From the NCBI GenBank assembly GCA_034669965.1, contig JAXMOK010000002.1, positions 186,001 to 250,000 of the forward strand: 64,000 nt of DNA, in the 5' to 3' direction. The notes under the pieces were generated by a model. The model worked only from the letters and a program-made list of their open reading frames with translations, was not told where the DNA came from and did not search any database. A program made the translations under genes and the position numbers. Source of the stretch: HXMU1420-13 sp034669965 (GTDB lineage: Bacteria; Bacteroidota; Rhodothermia; Balneolales; Balneolaceae). Of the stretch, positions 45,953-55,703 are shown in pieces (position 1 is the first letter of the stretch; each line of letters opens with the position of its first letter).

Positions 45953-46882
45953 TCAATTCAATAACTGTAAAACTGCTTCTTTATCGGTATTTAGTTGTGT
46001 GATCAACTCATCAACGGAAGAAAATTTCTGCTCGTCTCTTATCCGTTTAATAAAGCGAATTTGAACCGTTTTGCCGTAAATCATTTTTTCAAATTCGAAA
46101 ATATTCACTTCCAGAGATTTGGTTACCCCATCAAAAGTTGGACGAACTCCGATATTCATCATCCCTGAAAACCATTCGCCATCCACTCTAACTTTTACAG
46201 CATAAATTCCATTTTTTGGTATAGCTTTATCTTGATGTTCAGGTTGCAGATTCGCCGTTGGGTATCCAATTTTACGCCCACGTTCATCTCCATGAATTAC
46301 TAATGCGTTTAACAGGTAAGGTCGGCCGAGTAACTCAGCAGCTTTCGGCATATTACCTTCCTCGATGATTTCATGACGAATTACTGTGCTGCTGATAGTC
46401 GTATCTCCCATCTCTTTTTTAGAAACCACCTGTACATCAAAATTGAGTTCCGGGCCAAGTCGCTCTAAAGTTCCGATAGTTCCAGATCGATCTTTACCAA
46501 AATGATGATCATAGCCAATAATAAATTCAGAAATGCCGATTTTTTTATGGATTACATCTTTCACAAATTCTTCGCTGCTCAACAAAGAAAAATCACGGGT
46601 GAAAGGAATTACTACTAACACATCGATACCTAACGTCTCCAGTATTTCGGCACGTTCTTTTAAGGTGGTAAGAAGTTTAATGCCGTCCGATTTGGAATGA
46701 ATAATGGTTCGTGGATGAGGATCAAAAGTAACAACTACACTGCGAGCTTTGCGCTTTTTTGCTTTTTCAACAACAGTTTCCATCAGTGCACGGTGCCCTT
46801 CGTGTACTCCATCAAAAGTACCAACCGTAAGTACAGTATTTTCTATTCTTTCAACTTCGTTTAGATGGGTTAATTTAGCCAT
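45953..46882 (-). CDS. ribF: Bifunctional riboflavin kinase/FMN adenylyltransferase
   Basis: RibF makes FMN and FAD from riboflavin. The N-terminal adenylyltransferase has the nucleotidyl-transfer motif GTFDGVHEGHRAL and VTFDPHPRTI. The C-terminal flavokinase has GDERGRKIGYPTANL and VRPTFDG. Length (309) is normal. It overlaps truB by eight bases and is the last gene of the rimP-nusA-infB-rbfA-truB-ribF run, a common order in bacteria. Confidence 0.95.
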   Translation of the reverse strand: MAKLTHLNEVERIENTVLTVGTFDGVHEGHRALMETVVEKAKKRKARSVVVTFDPHPRTIIHSKSDGIKLLTTLKERAEILETLGIDVLVVIPFTRDFSLLSSEEFVKDVIHKKIGISEFIIGYDHHFGKDRSGTIGTLERLGPELNFDVQVVSKKEMGDTTISSTVIRHEIIEEGNMPKAAELLGRPYLLNALVIHGDERGRKIGYPTANLQPEHQDKAIPKNGIYAVKVRVDGEWFSGMMNIGVRPTFDGVTKSLEVNIFEFEKMIYGKTVQIRFIKRIRDEQKFSSVDELITQLNTDKEAVLQLLN

Positions 46883-47612
46883 CGGCGTTCAAAATATCGT
46901 TGTATTGATGAGGTGAAAGTGCATCATCGTTAGCATAGTTTCCAATAAAAGTTCGTTCTAATGCTGTAAGATGTGCCAACGAATTTAATGCTTTTCCAAG
47001 ATCGTGAGCAATGGATCGAATGTAGGTGCCTTTGCTGCAAGTGATGTCCATATCTAAAACTGGAGCATCAAAAGCATGAATTTTTGAATCGTAAATGGTA
47101 ACTGGACGAGGTTGCAGCTCAATTTTTTTTCCCCTGCGAGCCAACTCATATAACTTTTTCCCACCACGTTTTAATGCACTGTACATGGGTGGAACTTGTT
47201 GAATTTCGCCCGAAAACTCATTAGAAATTTTCTCTTGGATCATTTCAAGTGTAATATGATCGGTATTGGCGGTTGCATTCGGTTCTGATTCGGCATCGTA
47301 GCTTGGGGTACTGCTGCCAAAGGTTATTTCAGCGCGATATGCTTTTTGTTGGCTTTGAATCTGTTCGATGGATTTAGTTGCCTTGCCTGTGCAAATCACC
47401 AATAATCCAGTTGCCATTGGATCTAAGGTTCCGGCATGGCCAACTTTCTTGCACTTCACCCTTCCGCGCAGATACTTAACTGCATCGAAACTAGTCCAGC
47501 TTTTTGGTTTATTCACCAATAAAATAGCACCTTGTAGGAAATCAAATTCAGGTGATGGTGGATTATGAGCCCCGAACACCGGCAGATCGGCAATGTCGAT
47601 GGGCTTTGCCAT
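46875..47612 (-). CDS. truB: tRNA pseudouridine(55) synthase
   Basis: TruB makes pseudouridine 55 in the T-loop of tRNAs. The catalytic Asp is in HAGTLDPMATGLLVICTG. Other motifs are LLVNKPKSWTSFDAV and CSKGTYIRSIAHDLG. The 245-residue form lacks a long C-terminal PUA extension. It overlaps rbfA by one base (TAATG) and ribF by eight, showing translational coupling. Confidence 0.95.
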   Translation of the reverse strand: MAKPIDIADLPVFGAHNPPSPEFDFLQGAILLVNKPKSWTSFDAVKYLRGRVKCKKVGHAGTLDPMATGLLVICTGKATKSIEQIQSQQKAYRAEITFGSSTPSYDAESEPNATANTDHITLEMIQEKISNEFSGEIQQVPPMYSALKRGGKKLYELARRGKKIELQPRPVTIYDSKIHAFDAPVLDMDITCSKGTYIRSIAHDLGKALNSLAHLTALERTFIGNYANDDALSPHQYNDILNADG

Positions 47613-47983
47613 TATTCCTCTTTGTCGGTAGGTGCTTTTGGTTGATCGTCAACCTTTTTGAAAAGATTTTCCATTTTATTCACATACTCTGCGGTATCAT
47701 CGGCAAAGAAATGAAGTTCAGGAATTTTGCGAACCTGATTTTTAATTCTACTAGCGAGCTTGTAACGAATTTGCGTTACTCGCTCATCGATGAATTCATA
47801 CACCACTTCTTTATCTCTTCCGGGAGCAAATACACTCAGATACACTTTTGCAATCGACAAATCGGGAGTAACCCTCACGTTTGTTACGGTTACAAAAGTG
47901 CCTTCCGGTTGAAATTCTCGCTGAATGATTTCACCAAGATCTTTCTTGATCAAAGCGCCAAGGCGTTCTACTCTTATACTCAT
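47612..47983 (-). CDS. rbfA: 30S ribosome-binding factor A
   Basis: RbfA is a late 30S assembly factor, important in the cold. The 123-residue KH-like fold starts MSIRVERLGALIKKDLGEII and has VTNVRVTPDLSIAKVYLSVF, a family signature. The acidic tail is short. It is between infB and truB, as in most bacteria. Confidence 0.94.
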   Translation of the reverse strand: MSIRVERLGALIKKDLGEIIQREFQPEGTFVTVTNVRVTPDLSIAKVYLSVFAPGRDKEVVYEFIDERVTQIRYKLASRIKNQVRKIPELHFFADDTAEYVNKMENLFKKVDDQPKAPTDKEE

Positions 47984-48001
47984 GCTAATTTGGATTACGC
48001 G

Positions 48002-50929
48002 TTAGTTGGCGTCTTCCAGGGTACGTTTTTCTTCAGTGATCTTATAGCTCTCGAACATGTCGCCAACTTTAATATCGTTGTAACCCTGAATACTAATTCC
48101 ACATTCGTAGCCAGCTGCAACTTCTTTCACGTCGTCTTTGAAGCGTTTGAGTGCTCCAATTGCACCGTCATAAATTACAACACCTTCTCGAATAATTCGG
48201 ATTGGGTTATTGCGATCGATTTTGCCATCGGTAACATAACAACCGGCAATAGTACCAACTTTCGATACTTTGAAGATCTCGCGAACTTCCACATTACCCA
48301 ACATTAGCTCTTTCAATTCAGGACTTAATAGACCTTCAAGAGCATCTTTTACTTCATCGATGGCATCGTAGATTACCGAGAATAATCGGATATCTATTTC
48401 TTCAGTTTCCGCAAGTTTTCTAGCTTGTTGTGTAGGACGAACCTGGAAACCGATGATGATCGCATCAGAAGCTGAAGCAAGTAATACATCCGACTCAGAA
48501 ATAGCTCCGGCTCCGGTATGGATAATGTTTACAGCAACTTCATCGGTACTGATTTTCTGTAACGAACCGGAAAGTGCTTCGATAGAACCATCAACATCAG
48601 CTTTAATAATGATGTTAAGTTCAGAAACCTCACCAAGTGCAAGACGACGAGAAAGATCGTCGAGCGTCATGTGCTTAGTTTTACGTAAAGCTTGCTCTCT
48701 TCGAATTTGTTGTCGTTGATTAGCTACTTCTTTAGCTGTTTTCTCATCAGCAGCTACTACAATCTTATCACCTGCTTGCGGCATGTCGTCGAAACCGGTT
48801 AACTGCAATGGAGTTGCAGGTCCGGCTACTTCAATTCTTTGACCACGAGAGTTTTCCATAGCTCGAACACGACCGAAACATGGTCCTGCTACAAAAGGAT
48901 CACCAACATTCATTGTACCGTTTTGTACTAAAATATTCGCTACAATACCTTTTCCTTTATCTAAGCGAGCTTCAAGCACAACGCCATCGGCACGGCGATC
49001 CGGATTCGCTTGCAATTCAAGCAGTTCAGCTTCGATCAATACTTTTTCAAGTAGATCATCGAGTCCCATACCTGTTTTGGCAGAAACCAGTGCATACTGT
49101 ACTGTACCGCCCCAATCCTCAACCAAAACATCGTGATCGGTAAGCTGTTGTTTAATTCTGTCGGGTGAAGCTCCATCTTTATCCATCTTGTTGATGGCAA
49201 CTACCATTGGAACGCCTGCAGCTTTAGCGTGATTAATCGCCTCAATCGTTTGCGGCATCACTGAGTCATCGGCTGCAACTACCAGAATTACAATATCGGT
49301 AGCCTGAGCACCACGAGAACGCATTGCAGTAAAGGCTTCGTGACCCGGAGTATCCAAAAATGTGATTTTCTTATCGTTGTGCACTACTTCGTAAGCACCT
49401 ACGTGCTGGGTAATACCACCGGCTTCGCCTTCTGCTACACGTGCTTCACGGATATAATCAAGCAGAGATGTTTTACCGTGATCAACGTGCCCCATAACGG
49501 TAATGATTGGCGCGCGAGGTTGAAGATCTTCTTCTGAATCTTCCTCAACTTCGAGTTCTACAACCAATTCTTCGGCGTCGATAAATTTAACTTCTTTATC
49601 GAATTCACCGGCTACAAGTTCAATGGTTCCTGCATCTAAACGTTGGTTGATGGTAATCATCAAACCAATGCTCATACAAGCCGAAATAATATCGTTAACG
49701 CCTACATTTAATTCTTCAGCAAGATCATTTGCGGTGATAAACTCGGTAACCTCAATTACCTCGCTCTCCATATCCTGCATTTCCTGCTGATGTTGCAATT
49801 CCTCTTCGCGCTCTTCTTTACGTTGACGACGACGCTTTCCTCGTTTACTACCAACGGTAGCTTTACCCTGCATTTTTTTCAGGGTCTCGCGCATCATCTT
49901 ATCAACATCAACCTGCTCAACCTCTGTTTTCTCTTTCTTAGGTTTTGCTTTCTTAGTATTAGGAGAAGGTTTTCTGGTTTTCTTCTTTTCTTCTTCCTTC
50001 TTCTTATTCGTCTTCAGGTCGTCATCAGAAGGGCGATCCTTTCTTCGTTTTCGTTTCTTTCTAACCTTAGAATCAGAGGTTAAATCGTTAGTAAATGATG
50101 TCTTACCAAGAACTTTTGTTCCTTTTAATTGCCCAGCTTTGGCGCGAATAATTGGCTTTCCTTTTTCAGGCTGTTCGTCATCACTTTCTTCTGAATCTTC
50201 AGTATCTGAATCTTCATCGGAGTCTTCATCCTCATCATCAACTTCGTCCTCATCCTCCTCTTCATCTGCATCATCATCATCATCAGAAACCTCGTCTTCT
50301 TCAACAGAATCAGAATCGTCTTCTTCAACTTCTTCTTCCATTACTCCTTCTTCCTCGACTTCAGCTTCAGCTTCAACAGGCTCAGCAGCAACTTCTTTAT
50401 CAGCTACCGGTTCTTCAACCTCTTCTTTGGTTGATTCTTCTTCAGGTTCTACCTCTACAGTCTCTGCTACTTCTTCTTCAACTTCAGGTTCTGCTTCAGT
50501 TGTTTCTTCTGCAGTTTCTTCCTCAGCTGTTTCAGGTTCCTCGGGAGTAAGTTCTTCTTCAGGCTCAGTCAATGGTTCAAGCCCTCCCATTAACTCTTCT
50601 TCGATGCTGCTACCGGGCGCTTCATCTTTTGGCTCAAGTTCATCGAGTGGCTCAAGAATATTATCCAAAGTAACACTATCGTTACGCTGGTTTATCATGT
50701 GGCTACGTCGACTTTCATACTCTTCTTTAGCACGTTCATGATCAAGACTTTTTGCTTTGTCTTCCCCATATACGTTATCCAATACTTCATACATCTCTGG
50801 GGTGATTTTGAAGTTTGGTCGATTTGCTGCAGTTAAGCCATTATCCGAAAGTGTATCAACAATAGTTTGTGTAGATACATTGAACTCAGATGCTACTTTG
50901 AATAATGGTTTAGGTCGGTTTATGGGCAT
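48002..50929 (-). CDS. infB: Translation initiation factor IF-2 with long acidic N-terminal region
   Basis: IF-2 is a GTPase that brings initiator tRNA to the 30S subunit. The 975-residue protein begins with an IF2-N motif (KPLFKVASEFNVSTQTIVD). Next is a very acidic low-complexity region (~100-265, long D/E/S/V runs), a basic region rich in K/R, a second IF2-N motif (ITANDLAEELNVGVNDIISA), and the G domain: GHVDHGKTSLLDYI, DTPGHEAFTAMRSRGA, AINKMDKDGA. C-terminal domains III and IV follow. The acidic linker is longer than usual. It is in operon order between nusA and rbfA. Confidence 0.97.
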   Translation of the reverse strand: MPINRPKPLFKVASEFNVSTQTIVDTLSDNGLTAANRPNFKITPEMYEVLDNVYGEDKAKSLDHERAKEEYESRRSHMINQRNDSVTLDNILEPLDELEPKDEAPGSSIEEELMGGLEPLTEPEEELTPEEPETAEEETAEETTEAEPEVEEEVAETVEVEPEEESTKEEVEEPVADKEVAAEPVEAEAEVEEEGVMEEEVEEDDSDSVEEDEVSDDDDDADEEEDEDEVDDEDEDSDEDSDTEDSEESDDEQPEKGKPIIRAKAGQLKGTKVLGKTSFTNDLTSDSKVRKKRKRRKDRPSDDDLKTNKKKEEEKKKTRKPSPNTKKAKPKKEKTEVEQVDVDKMMRETLKKMQGKATVGSKRGKRRRQRKEEREEELQHQQEMQDMESEVIEVTEFITANDLAEELNVGVNDIISACMSIGLMITINQRLDAGTIELVAGEFDKEVKFIDAEELVVELEVEEDSEEDLQPRAPIITVMGHVDHGKTSLLDYIREARVAEGEAGGITQHVGAYEVVHNDKKITFLDTPGHEAFTAMRSRGAQATDIVILVVAADDSVMPQTIEAINHAKAAGVPMVVAINKMDKDGASPDRIKQQLTDHDVLVEDWGGTVQYALVSAKTGMGLDDLLEKVLIEAELLELQANPDRRADGVVLEARLDKGKGIVANILVQNGTMNVGDPFVAGPCFGRVRAMENSRGQRIEVAGPATPLQLTGFDDMPQAGDKIVVAADEKTAKEVANQRQQIRREQALRKTKHMTLDDLSRRLALGEVSELNIIIKADVDGSIEALSGSLQKISTDEVAVNIIHTGAGAISESDVLLASASDAIIIGFQVRPTQQARKLAETEEIDIRLFSVIYDAIDEVKDALEGLLSPELKELMLGNVEVREIFKVSKVGTIAGCYVTDGKIDRNNPIRIIREGVVIYDGAIGALKRFKDDVKEVAAGYECGISIQGYNDIKVGDMFESYKITEEKRTLEDAN

Positions 50930-50988
50930 ATGTGGTGCTTAATTCTGGTCTTTTAAACTAAAGAAAATTGTTTGTAAATGTGTAATTA

Positions 50989-52239
50989 CTACTCGTCGAA
51001 TTCGTAAGCAATTACTTGAATGATTTTAGCTGCTTGTTCAGCGCTAATATCGCCATTAGTTCTACGAACAATTTCATCTTTATCAAGGTCGAGTACAGAA
51101 CGTGCTGTATCACAACCAATATCATGTAATAATTTGATAGTGTCTGGTCCAAAGTCTTCTTCAAACTCATTAATATCAATATCATCTTCTTCTTCTACTT
51201 CGCGATAAACGTCGATTTCACATTCGGTTAAACGAGAGGCTAAACGGATGTTAACTCCACCTTTACCAATTGCTTTCGACACTTCGTTCGCCGGCACAAG
51301 TACATTCGCTTTCTTACCATCTTCGGTAAGCTCAACTTTTAATACATCCGCCGGTTGAAGTGCCCGCTTAATAAACTCAATTTTATCGTTTGTGTAGTTT
51401 ATAACGTCAATATTTTCGTTTTGCAGCTCACGTACAATGGCATGAATTCGAATACCTTTCATACCAACGCAAGCGCCAACAGGATCAACTCGTTCGTCGT
51501 GCGATTGAACCGCAACTTTTGAACGATCGCCCGGTGCACGAGCAATTTTCACTAAATCGATAATGCCATCGAATACTTCAGGAATTTCATTTTCAAATAA
51601 TCGCTCGAGAAACAACTCTGACGTTCTTGAAATAATAACCGTTGGGTTACCATTTTTCATGTGAACACCAATTACAACCGCACGGATAGTATCCCCTTTG
51701 CGGTAGCGATCTTTGTAAATTTGTTCATTTTTAGGCAATAATAGCTCTACGCCATTGTGATTTACTAGGATGTCTTTATTATGACGAACCTGATACACAT
51801 CACCTAAGATTATCTCACCAACACGATCGGTGTAATCTTCGTAAATATTATCTTTTTCAATCTCGCGGATTCGTTGCGCTAATTGCTGGCGCGCCATCAT
51901 TACCGCTCGGCGACCAAAGTCAAAGATCTGCACTTCTTGTGCCAGCTCATCATAAAGCTCGATATCCGGATCGATTTTCTGCGCATTTTCTAAACTGATT
52001 TCAGCAACTTCGTCCGACAATTCCTCGGCAGGCACTACTTCTTGCACATGCAAAATTTGAATCTCGCCACGATCGGCATTCAAAATAACTTCGAATGCGT
52101 CATCAGTCTCATACTTTTTCCGAATCATAGTTCGGAAAACATCCTCTAGAATAGAGAGCAGTAAATCGCGGTCGATGCCTTTGTCTTTGGCAATTTCCGC
52201 AAATGACGAGATAATTTGTTTAGATAGATCGTTCTGCAT
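50989..52239 (-). CDS. nusA: Transcription termination/antitermination factor NusA
   Basis: NusA binds RNA polymerase and RNA to affect pausing, termination and antitermination. The 416-residue chain has an N-terminal polymerase-binding part, an S1 domain (EIILGDVYQVRHNKDILVNH), and KH domains (VGACVGMKGIRIHAIVREL and VSKAIGKGGVNIRLASRL). Acidic repeats of the kind in E. coli are absent, as in many Bacteroidota-type NusA. It follows rimP by 14 bases. NusA could act on the hairpin in the rimP leader. Confidence 0.95.
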   Translation of the reverse strand: MQNDLSKQIISSFAEIAKDKGIDRDLLLSILEDVFRTMIRKKYETDDAFEVILNADRGEIQILHVQEVVPAEELSDEVAEISLENAQKIDPDIELYDELAQEVQIFDFGRRAVMMARQQLAQRIREIEKDNIYEDYTDRVGEIILGDVYQVRHNKDILVNHNGVELLLPKNEQIYKDRYRKGDTIRAVVIGVHMKNGNPTVIISRTSELFLERLFENEIPEVFDGIIDLVKIARAPGDRSKVAVQSHDERVDPVGACVGMKGIRIHAIVRELQNENIDVINYTNDKIEFIKRALQPADVLKVELTEDGKKANVLVPANEVSKAIGKGGVNIRLASRLTECEIDVYREVEEEDDIDINEFEEDFGPDTIKLLHDIGCDTARSVLDLDKDEIVRRTNGDISAEQAAKIIQVIAYEFDE

Positions 52240-52253
52240 GAATTTATTTCAAC

Positions 52254-52721
52254 TTAAATTTGAGGAATTACTTTGGCTTCTATCACCGATTCAAATGCGA
52301 TTTTTTCGGTAATTTCTTCCTTTCCTTCAGTAATAATAACAGTTAGTTCATTTTTGTCGACAGCCTTCAGCTGTGCGGCTATTTTGTTTACACCGTCGTC
52401 GGTTCTGTATCTGAGTTTCAGTGTTCTTCCTACATTTTTAGGATATTGCCTTAAATCGGATAATGGACGACTTAATCCGGGTGAGGATACATTTAAACGA
52501 TACTTGCTATCTAGTAGCTCGTGAGCATCAATTAAAAAGCCTAATTCGCGACTAATATCGGCACATTCATCTAGATTAACACCTCGGTCTTCGGCATCCA
52601 AATACACCCATAGCTCGGTGCCACCGCCGCTTTTAAGCTCGATGTCAACCAAAAATAACCCGCGTTCCTCTACTAGGGGAGCCGCGAGTTCCTTTATTTG
52701 AGTAGTAATGTCAGGGGTCAT
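52254..52721 (-). CDS. rimP: Ribosome maturation factor RimP
   Basis: RimP helps early assembly of the 30S subunit. The ~155-residue protein starts MTPDITTQIKELAAPLVEER at ATG 52721. It has the family motif LDECADISRELGFLIDAHE, and SPGLSRPLSDL in the second half. An open frame reaches 52778, but that part covers a terminator-like hairpin with a U8 run, so it cannot be the natural start. The gene heads the nusA-infB operon. The divergent gene at 52911 is on the other strand. Confidence 0.92.
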   Translation of the reverse strand: MTPDITTQIKELAAPLVEERGLFLVDIELKSGGGTELWVYLDAEDRGVNLDECADISRELGFLIDAHELLDSKYRLNVSSPGLSRPLSDLRQYPKNVGRTLKLRYRTDDGVNKIAAQLKAVDKNELTVIITEGKEEITEKIAFESVIEAKVIPQI

Positions 52722-52738
52722 ATCCAAATTCCAGAAAC

Positions 52739-52768
52739 AAAAAAAAGTGAGTGCCTTACGACGCTCAC
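52739..52768 (-). terminator. Terminator-like hairpin in the rimP-nusA operon leader (possible attenuator)
   Basis: On the minus strand GTGAG / CTCAC, a C-A mismatch, GTC / GGC and a GTAA tetraloop form a hairpin followed at once by TTTTTTTT, ending 17 bases before the rimP ATG. A GNRA-type loop and U8 tail make this a textbook terminator. It lies upstream of the first gene, so it should act by attenuation, unless a promoter lies between it and rimP. A link to NusA autocontrol is inferred. Confidence 0.75.
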
Positions 52769-52910
52769 CGGGCATCAAAGGTATGCTTATTTGTGCAGAA
52801 TTTCAATGATTTTACCAGCATTATTTATTAATGATGACGCAACGATTTTTTAAGAAAATTAATAACTGCATTTTATATCATCATGCTGCAAAACTAACCA
52901 ACTAAATTCT

Positions 52911-55703
52911 ATGCGCCATATCTTTCGCATTCTCTGCATTTCTTTAATGATTTCAGCCCCTAGCTGGGCACAAATTCAACCTTCAACTGTTTCCGAGATT
53001 GAAGAATCCTTAGAACTCAGGCAACAACATTATGAACAAAGTATTCTTAAAGCATACCCAGTTCGCAATGTAGGTCCAGTTGTTATGAGTGGGCGAGTTT
53101 CTGATATCGCTGTACATCCCGACAACCCAAGAATATTTTATACTGCTTTTGGCAGTAGTGGTATTTTTAAAACAACCAACAGTGGAAACTCCATGCTTCC
53201 AGTTTTCGATCATGCAGGTGGTGCTCTAGGAATTGGAGATATTGCTCTTTCCCCGGCAAATTCGGATGTAATTTGGGCCGGAACCGGTGAAAACAATAGT
53301 TCACGCTCAACTTATGCCGGAACAGGAGTGTACAAAAGCACGGATGGCGGCAAATCGTGGATCTATACAGGTTTAAGAAATACACAACACATCGGGCGAA
53401 TTATTGCGCACCCAACCGACGTAAATACTGCTTGGGTTGGTAGTATGGGAGCTTTGTATAGCAATAATGAAGAACGCGGCGTATACAAAACTACCGACGG
53501 TGGCGAAACCTGGACAAAAACGCTATTCATTAACGACTCAACGGGAGTTATTGATCTTGTGATGCATCCCGAAAACCCCAATGAAATGTGGGCTGCCACT
53601 TGGGAACGCGACAGAAAAGCTTGGAACTTTAAAGAAGGCGGCGTTGGCAGTGGGCTCTACCACTCAACCGATGGTGGCGAAACCTGGACTAAAATTACCA
53701 ACGGTTTACCCGATGGAGCTCATGTTGGGCGAATTGGTATCGATATCAGCCAAAGCAATCCGGATATCATGTATGTACTTATTGATAATCAGGAAGAAAC
53801 TAAAACTGAGCGAGAAATAGATGCGGATCAAATCACCCAAAACACCTTTATTAACATCTCGAAATCTGATTTCAAAAAACTCGACAATCAGAAATTGAAT
53901 CAATATTTACGCAGAAGTGGTTTTCCAAGCGAGTATGATGCCGCTAAGGTTAAAGCTGATGTTGAAGCGGGTGAGTACGAAACAAAAGCCTTAGCCGAAT
54001 TTGTTGGCGATGCTAACTCAGCTTTATTCGATACAGAAATTAAAGGCGCCGAAGTTTACCGTTCTGATGATGGAGGAGCCTCTTGGAGCCTTGCAAATGA
54101 GTACAAACTTGATAATGTGTATTTCACTTATGGGTACTATTTCGGCGAGATCCGTGTTGATCCAAATGATTCGGAGACAATTTACATTTTAGGAGTGCCC
54201 TTCCTTAAATCTACCGATGGTGGAAAAACCTGGGAACAGAAAGCACGAAACCAACGTGTGCATAGCGATTATCAAGCGATGTGGATTGATCCCGCCGATT
54301 CAGAACATTTGCTTGTTGGAAACGACGGTGGATTGTATGAAAGTCATGATGGTGGCGAAAACTTCATCCATCATAATACACCTGCTGTAGGGCAATTCTA
54401 TACGGTTAATATAGATATGGAAGAGCCTTATAACATTTATGGTGGCTTGCAAGATAACGGAACTTTTAAAGGACCTTCAACAAGCACCGGAAATCGTGAG
54501 CAACCTTGGACTCGTCTTTTTGGTGGCGATGGAATGCACGTTGCACCTAAACCAGGTAATTCTGATATCGTTTATGTTGGCTTTCAGTACGGCAATTATT
54601 TCAGAAGTAATCTTGATGATGGTTCATTCAATAGAATTACTCCTCGTCATGATGTTGGAGAACCTAGATACCGTTACAATTGGAACACTCCGGTTACCAT
54701 TAGTCATCATAACCCTGATATCATTTATTTTGGTTCACAACGTCTCAATCGAAGCATGGATGAAGGCAAAACATGGACACCTATTAGTCCCGACTTAACC
54801 AACGATTTACCAAATGGCGATGTGCCCTACTCTACCCTTACTTCAATCGCAGAATCACCGCTTAACTTTAGCGTAATTTGGGTAGGAACCGATGATGGAA
54901 ATATTCAACTTACAAAAGATGGTGGCGCAAATTGGACAAAAGTATCTGATTTTCTACCTCAAGGGCGTTGGATTAGCGAAGTGCATGCATCAGAATTTGA
55001 TGAAGCTTCTGCCTACGTATCAATGAACGGTTACCGTAACGATGAGTTTAAAACGTACATCTACAAAACTGAGGACTTTGGCCAAACTTGGAGTTCTATA
55101 AAAGGGGACTTACCGGAAGATGTAGTTAATATTATTGTTCAGGATCCCATAAACCAATCGATTTTATACGCAGGGCTTGATCATGGCTCGTATGTGAGTT
55201 TAAATGATGGTGAAAACTGGCATTTTCTTTCTTCTATTCCCAACGTGGCAACGTACGATATGGTGGTTCATCCACGCGATTTAGACCTTGTTATTGCAAC
55301 ACACGGTCGCTCCATTTATGTAATGGACATAGAGCCACTGCATCAGGTATTTGATCGCTTAGATGAGCGAATTACCGGTATTAAACCCGAAAATGTTCGC
55401 CACTCAAACCGATGGGGAAGTCAACCCGTTGCCTATCGAGATCCGTTCTTACCGGAGCATCGACTAATTTATTATTTAGCTAATGAGGGGCAAAATCAAC
55501 GTGTTACTATCGAAATTAAAGATGAAAATGGCGATGTAATTACCGAATTGAAAACCGAAGGAAATTACGGGTTTAATGTATACGACTGGAATCTTATCAT
55601 CGATGAAAGCAATGGTGATTATGAATTCTTATCGAAAGGAACGTACACAGCAACCTTCAAAACCGGACGATCTAACCACGAGGTGAGCTTTGAGATTAAG
55701 TAA
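52911..55703 (+). CDS. Secreted BNR/sortilin-like repeat protein
   Basis: The 930-residue protein has a signal peptide (MRHIFRILCISLMISAPSWAQ) and many BNR-type Asp-box blades such as YKSTDGGKSWIYTG, YKTTDGGETWTKTL, YHSTDGGETWTKIT, LKSTDGGKTWEQK and QLTKDGGANWTK. These form one or two beta-propellers of the VPS10/sortilin type, often annotated as glycosyl hydrolase without shown activity. A C-terminal beta domain follows (~830-930). No catalytic residues of sialidase can be claimed. It is probably periplasmic or secreted. The next gene overlaps it by 14 bases. Confidence 0.87.
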   Translation: MRHIFRILCISLMISAPSWAQIQPSTVSEIEESLELRQQHYEQSILKAYPVRNVGPVVMSGRVSDIAVHPDNPRIFYTAFGSSGIFKTTNSGNSMLPVFDHAGGALGIGDIALSPANSDVIWAGTGENNSSRSTYAGTGVYKSTDGGKSWIYTGLRNTQHIGRIIAHPTDVNTAWVGSMGALYSNNEERGVYKTTDGGETWTKTLFINDSTGVIDLVMHPENPNEMWAATWERDRKAWNFKEGGVGSGLYHSTDGGETWTKITNGLPDGAHVGRIGIDISQSNPDIMYVLIDNQEETKTEREIDADQITQNTFINISKSDFKKLDNQKLNQYLRRSGFPSEYDAAKVKADVEAGEYETKALAEFVGDANSALFDTEIKGAEVYRSDDGGASWSLANEYKLDNVYFTYGYYFGEIRVDPNDSETIYILGVPFLKSTDGGKTWEQKARNQRVHSDYQAMWIDPADSEHLLVGNDGGLYESHDGGENFIHHNTPAVGQFYTVNIDMEEPYNIYGGLQDNGTFKGPSTSTGNREQPWTRLFGGDGMHVAPKPGNSDIVYVGFQYGNYFRSNLDDGSFNRITPRHDVGEPRYRYNWNTPVTISHHNPDIIYFGSQRLNRSMDEGKTWTPISPDLTNDLPNGDVPYSTLTSIAESPLNFSVIWVGTDDGNIQLTKDGGANWTKVSDFLPQGRWISEVHASEFDEASAYVSMNGYRNDEFKTYIYKTEDFGQTWSSIKGDLPEDVVNIIVQDPINQSILYAGLDHGSYVSLNDGENWHFLSSIPNVATYDMVVHPRDLDLVIATHGRSIYVMDIEPLHQVFDRLDERITGIKPENVRHSNRWGSQPVAYRDPFLPEHRLIYYLANEGQNQRVTIEIKDENGDVITELKTEGNYGFNVYDWNLIIDESNGDYEFLSKGTYTATFKTGRSNHEVSFEIK

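Noticed and set aside
50139..50741. Ser-rich open frame (200 codons) opposite infB
   Set aside because: It is the antisense of the acidic D/E linker of IF-2 and shows no protein-like composition.
52722..52778. N-terminal extension of RimP
   Set aside because: The frame runs through a terminator-like hairpin and a U8 run. RimP proteins start near the ATG at 52721.
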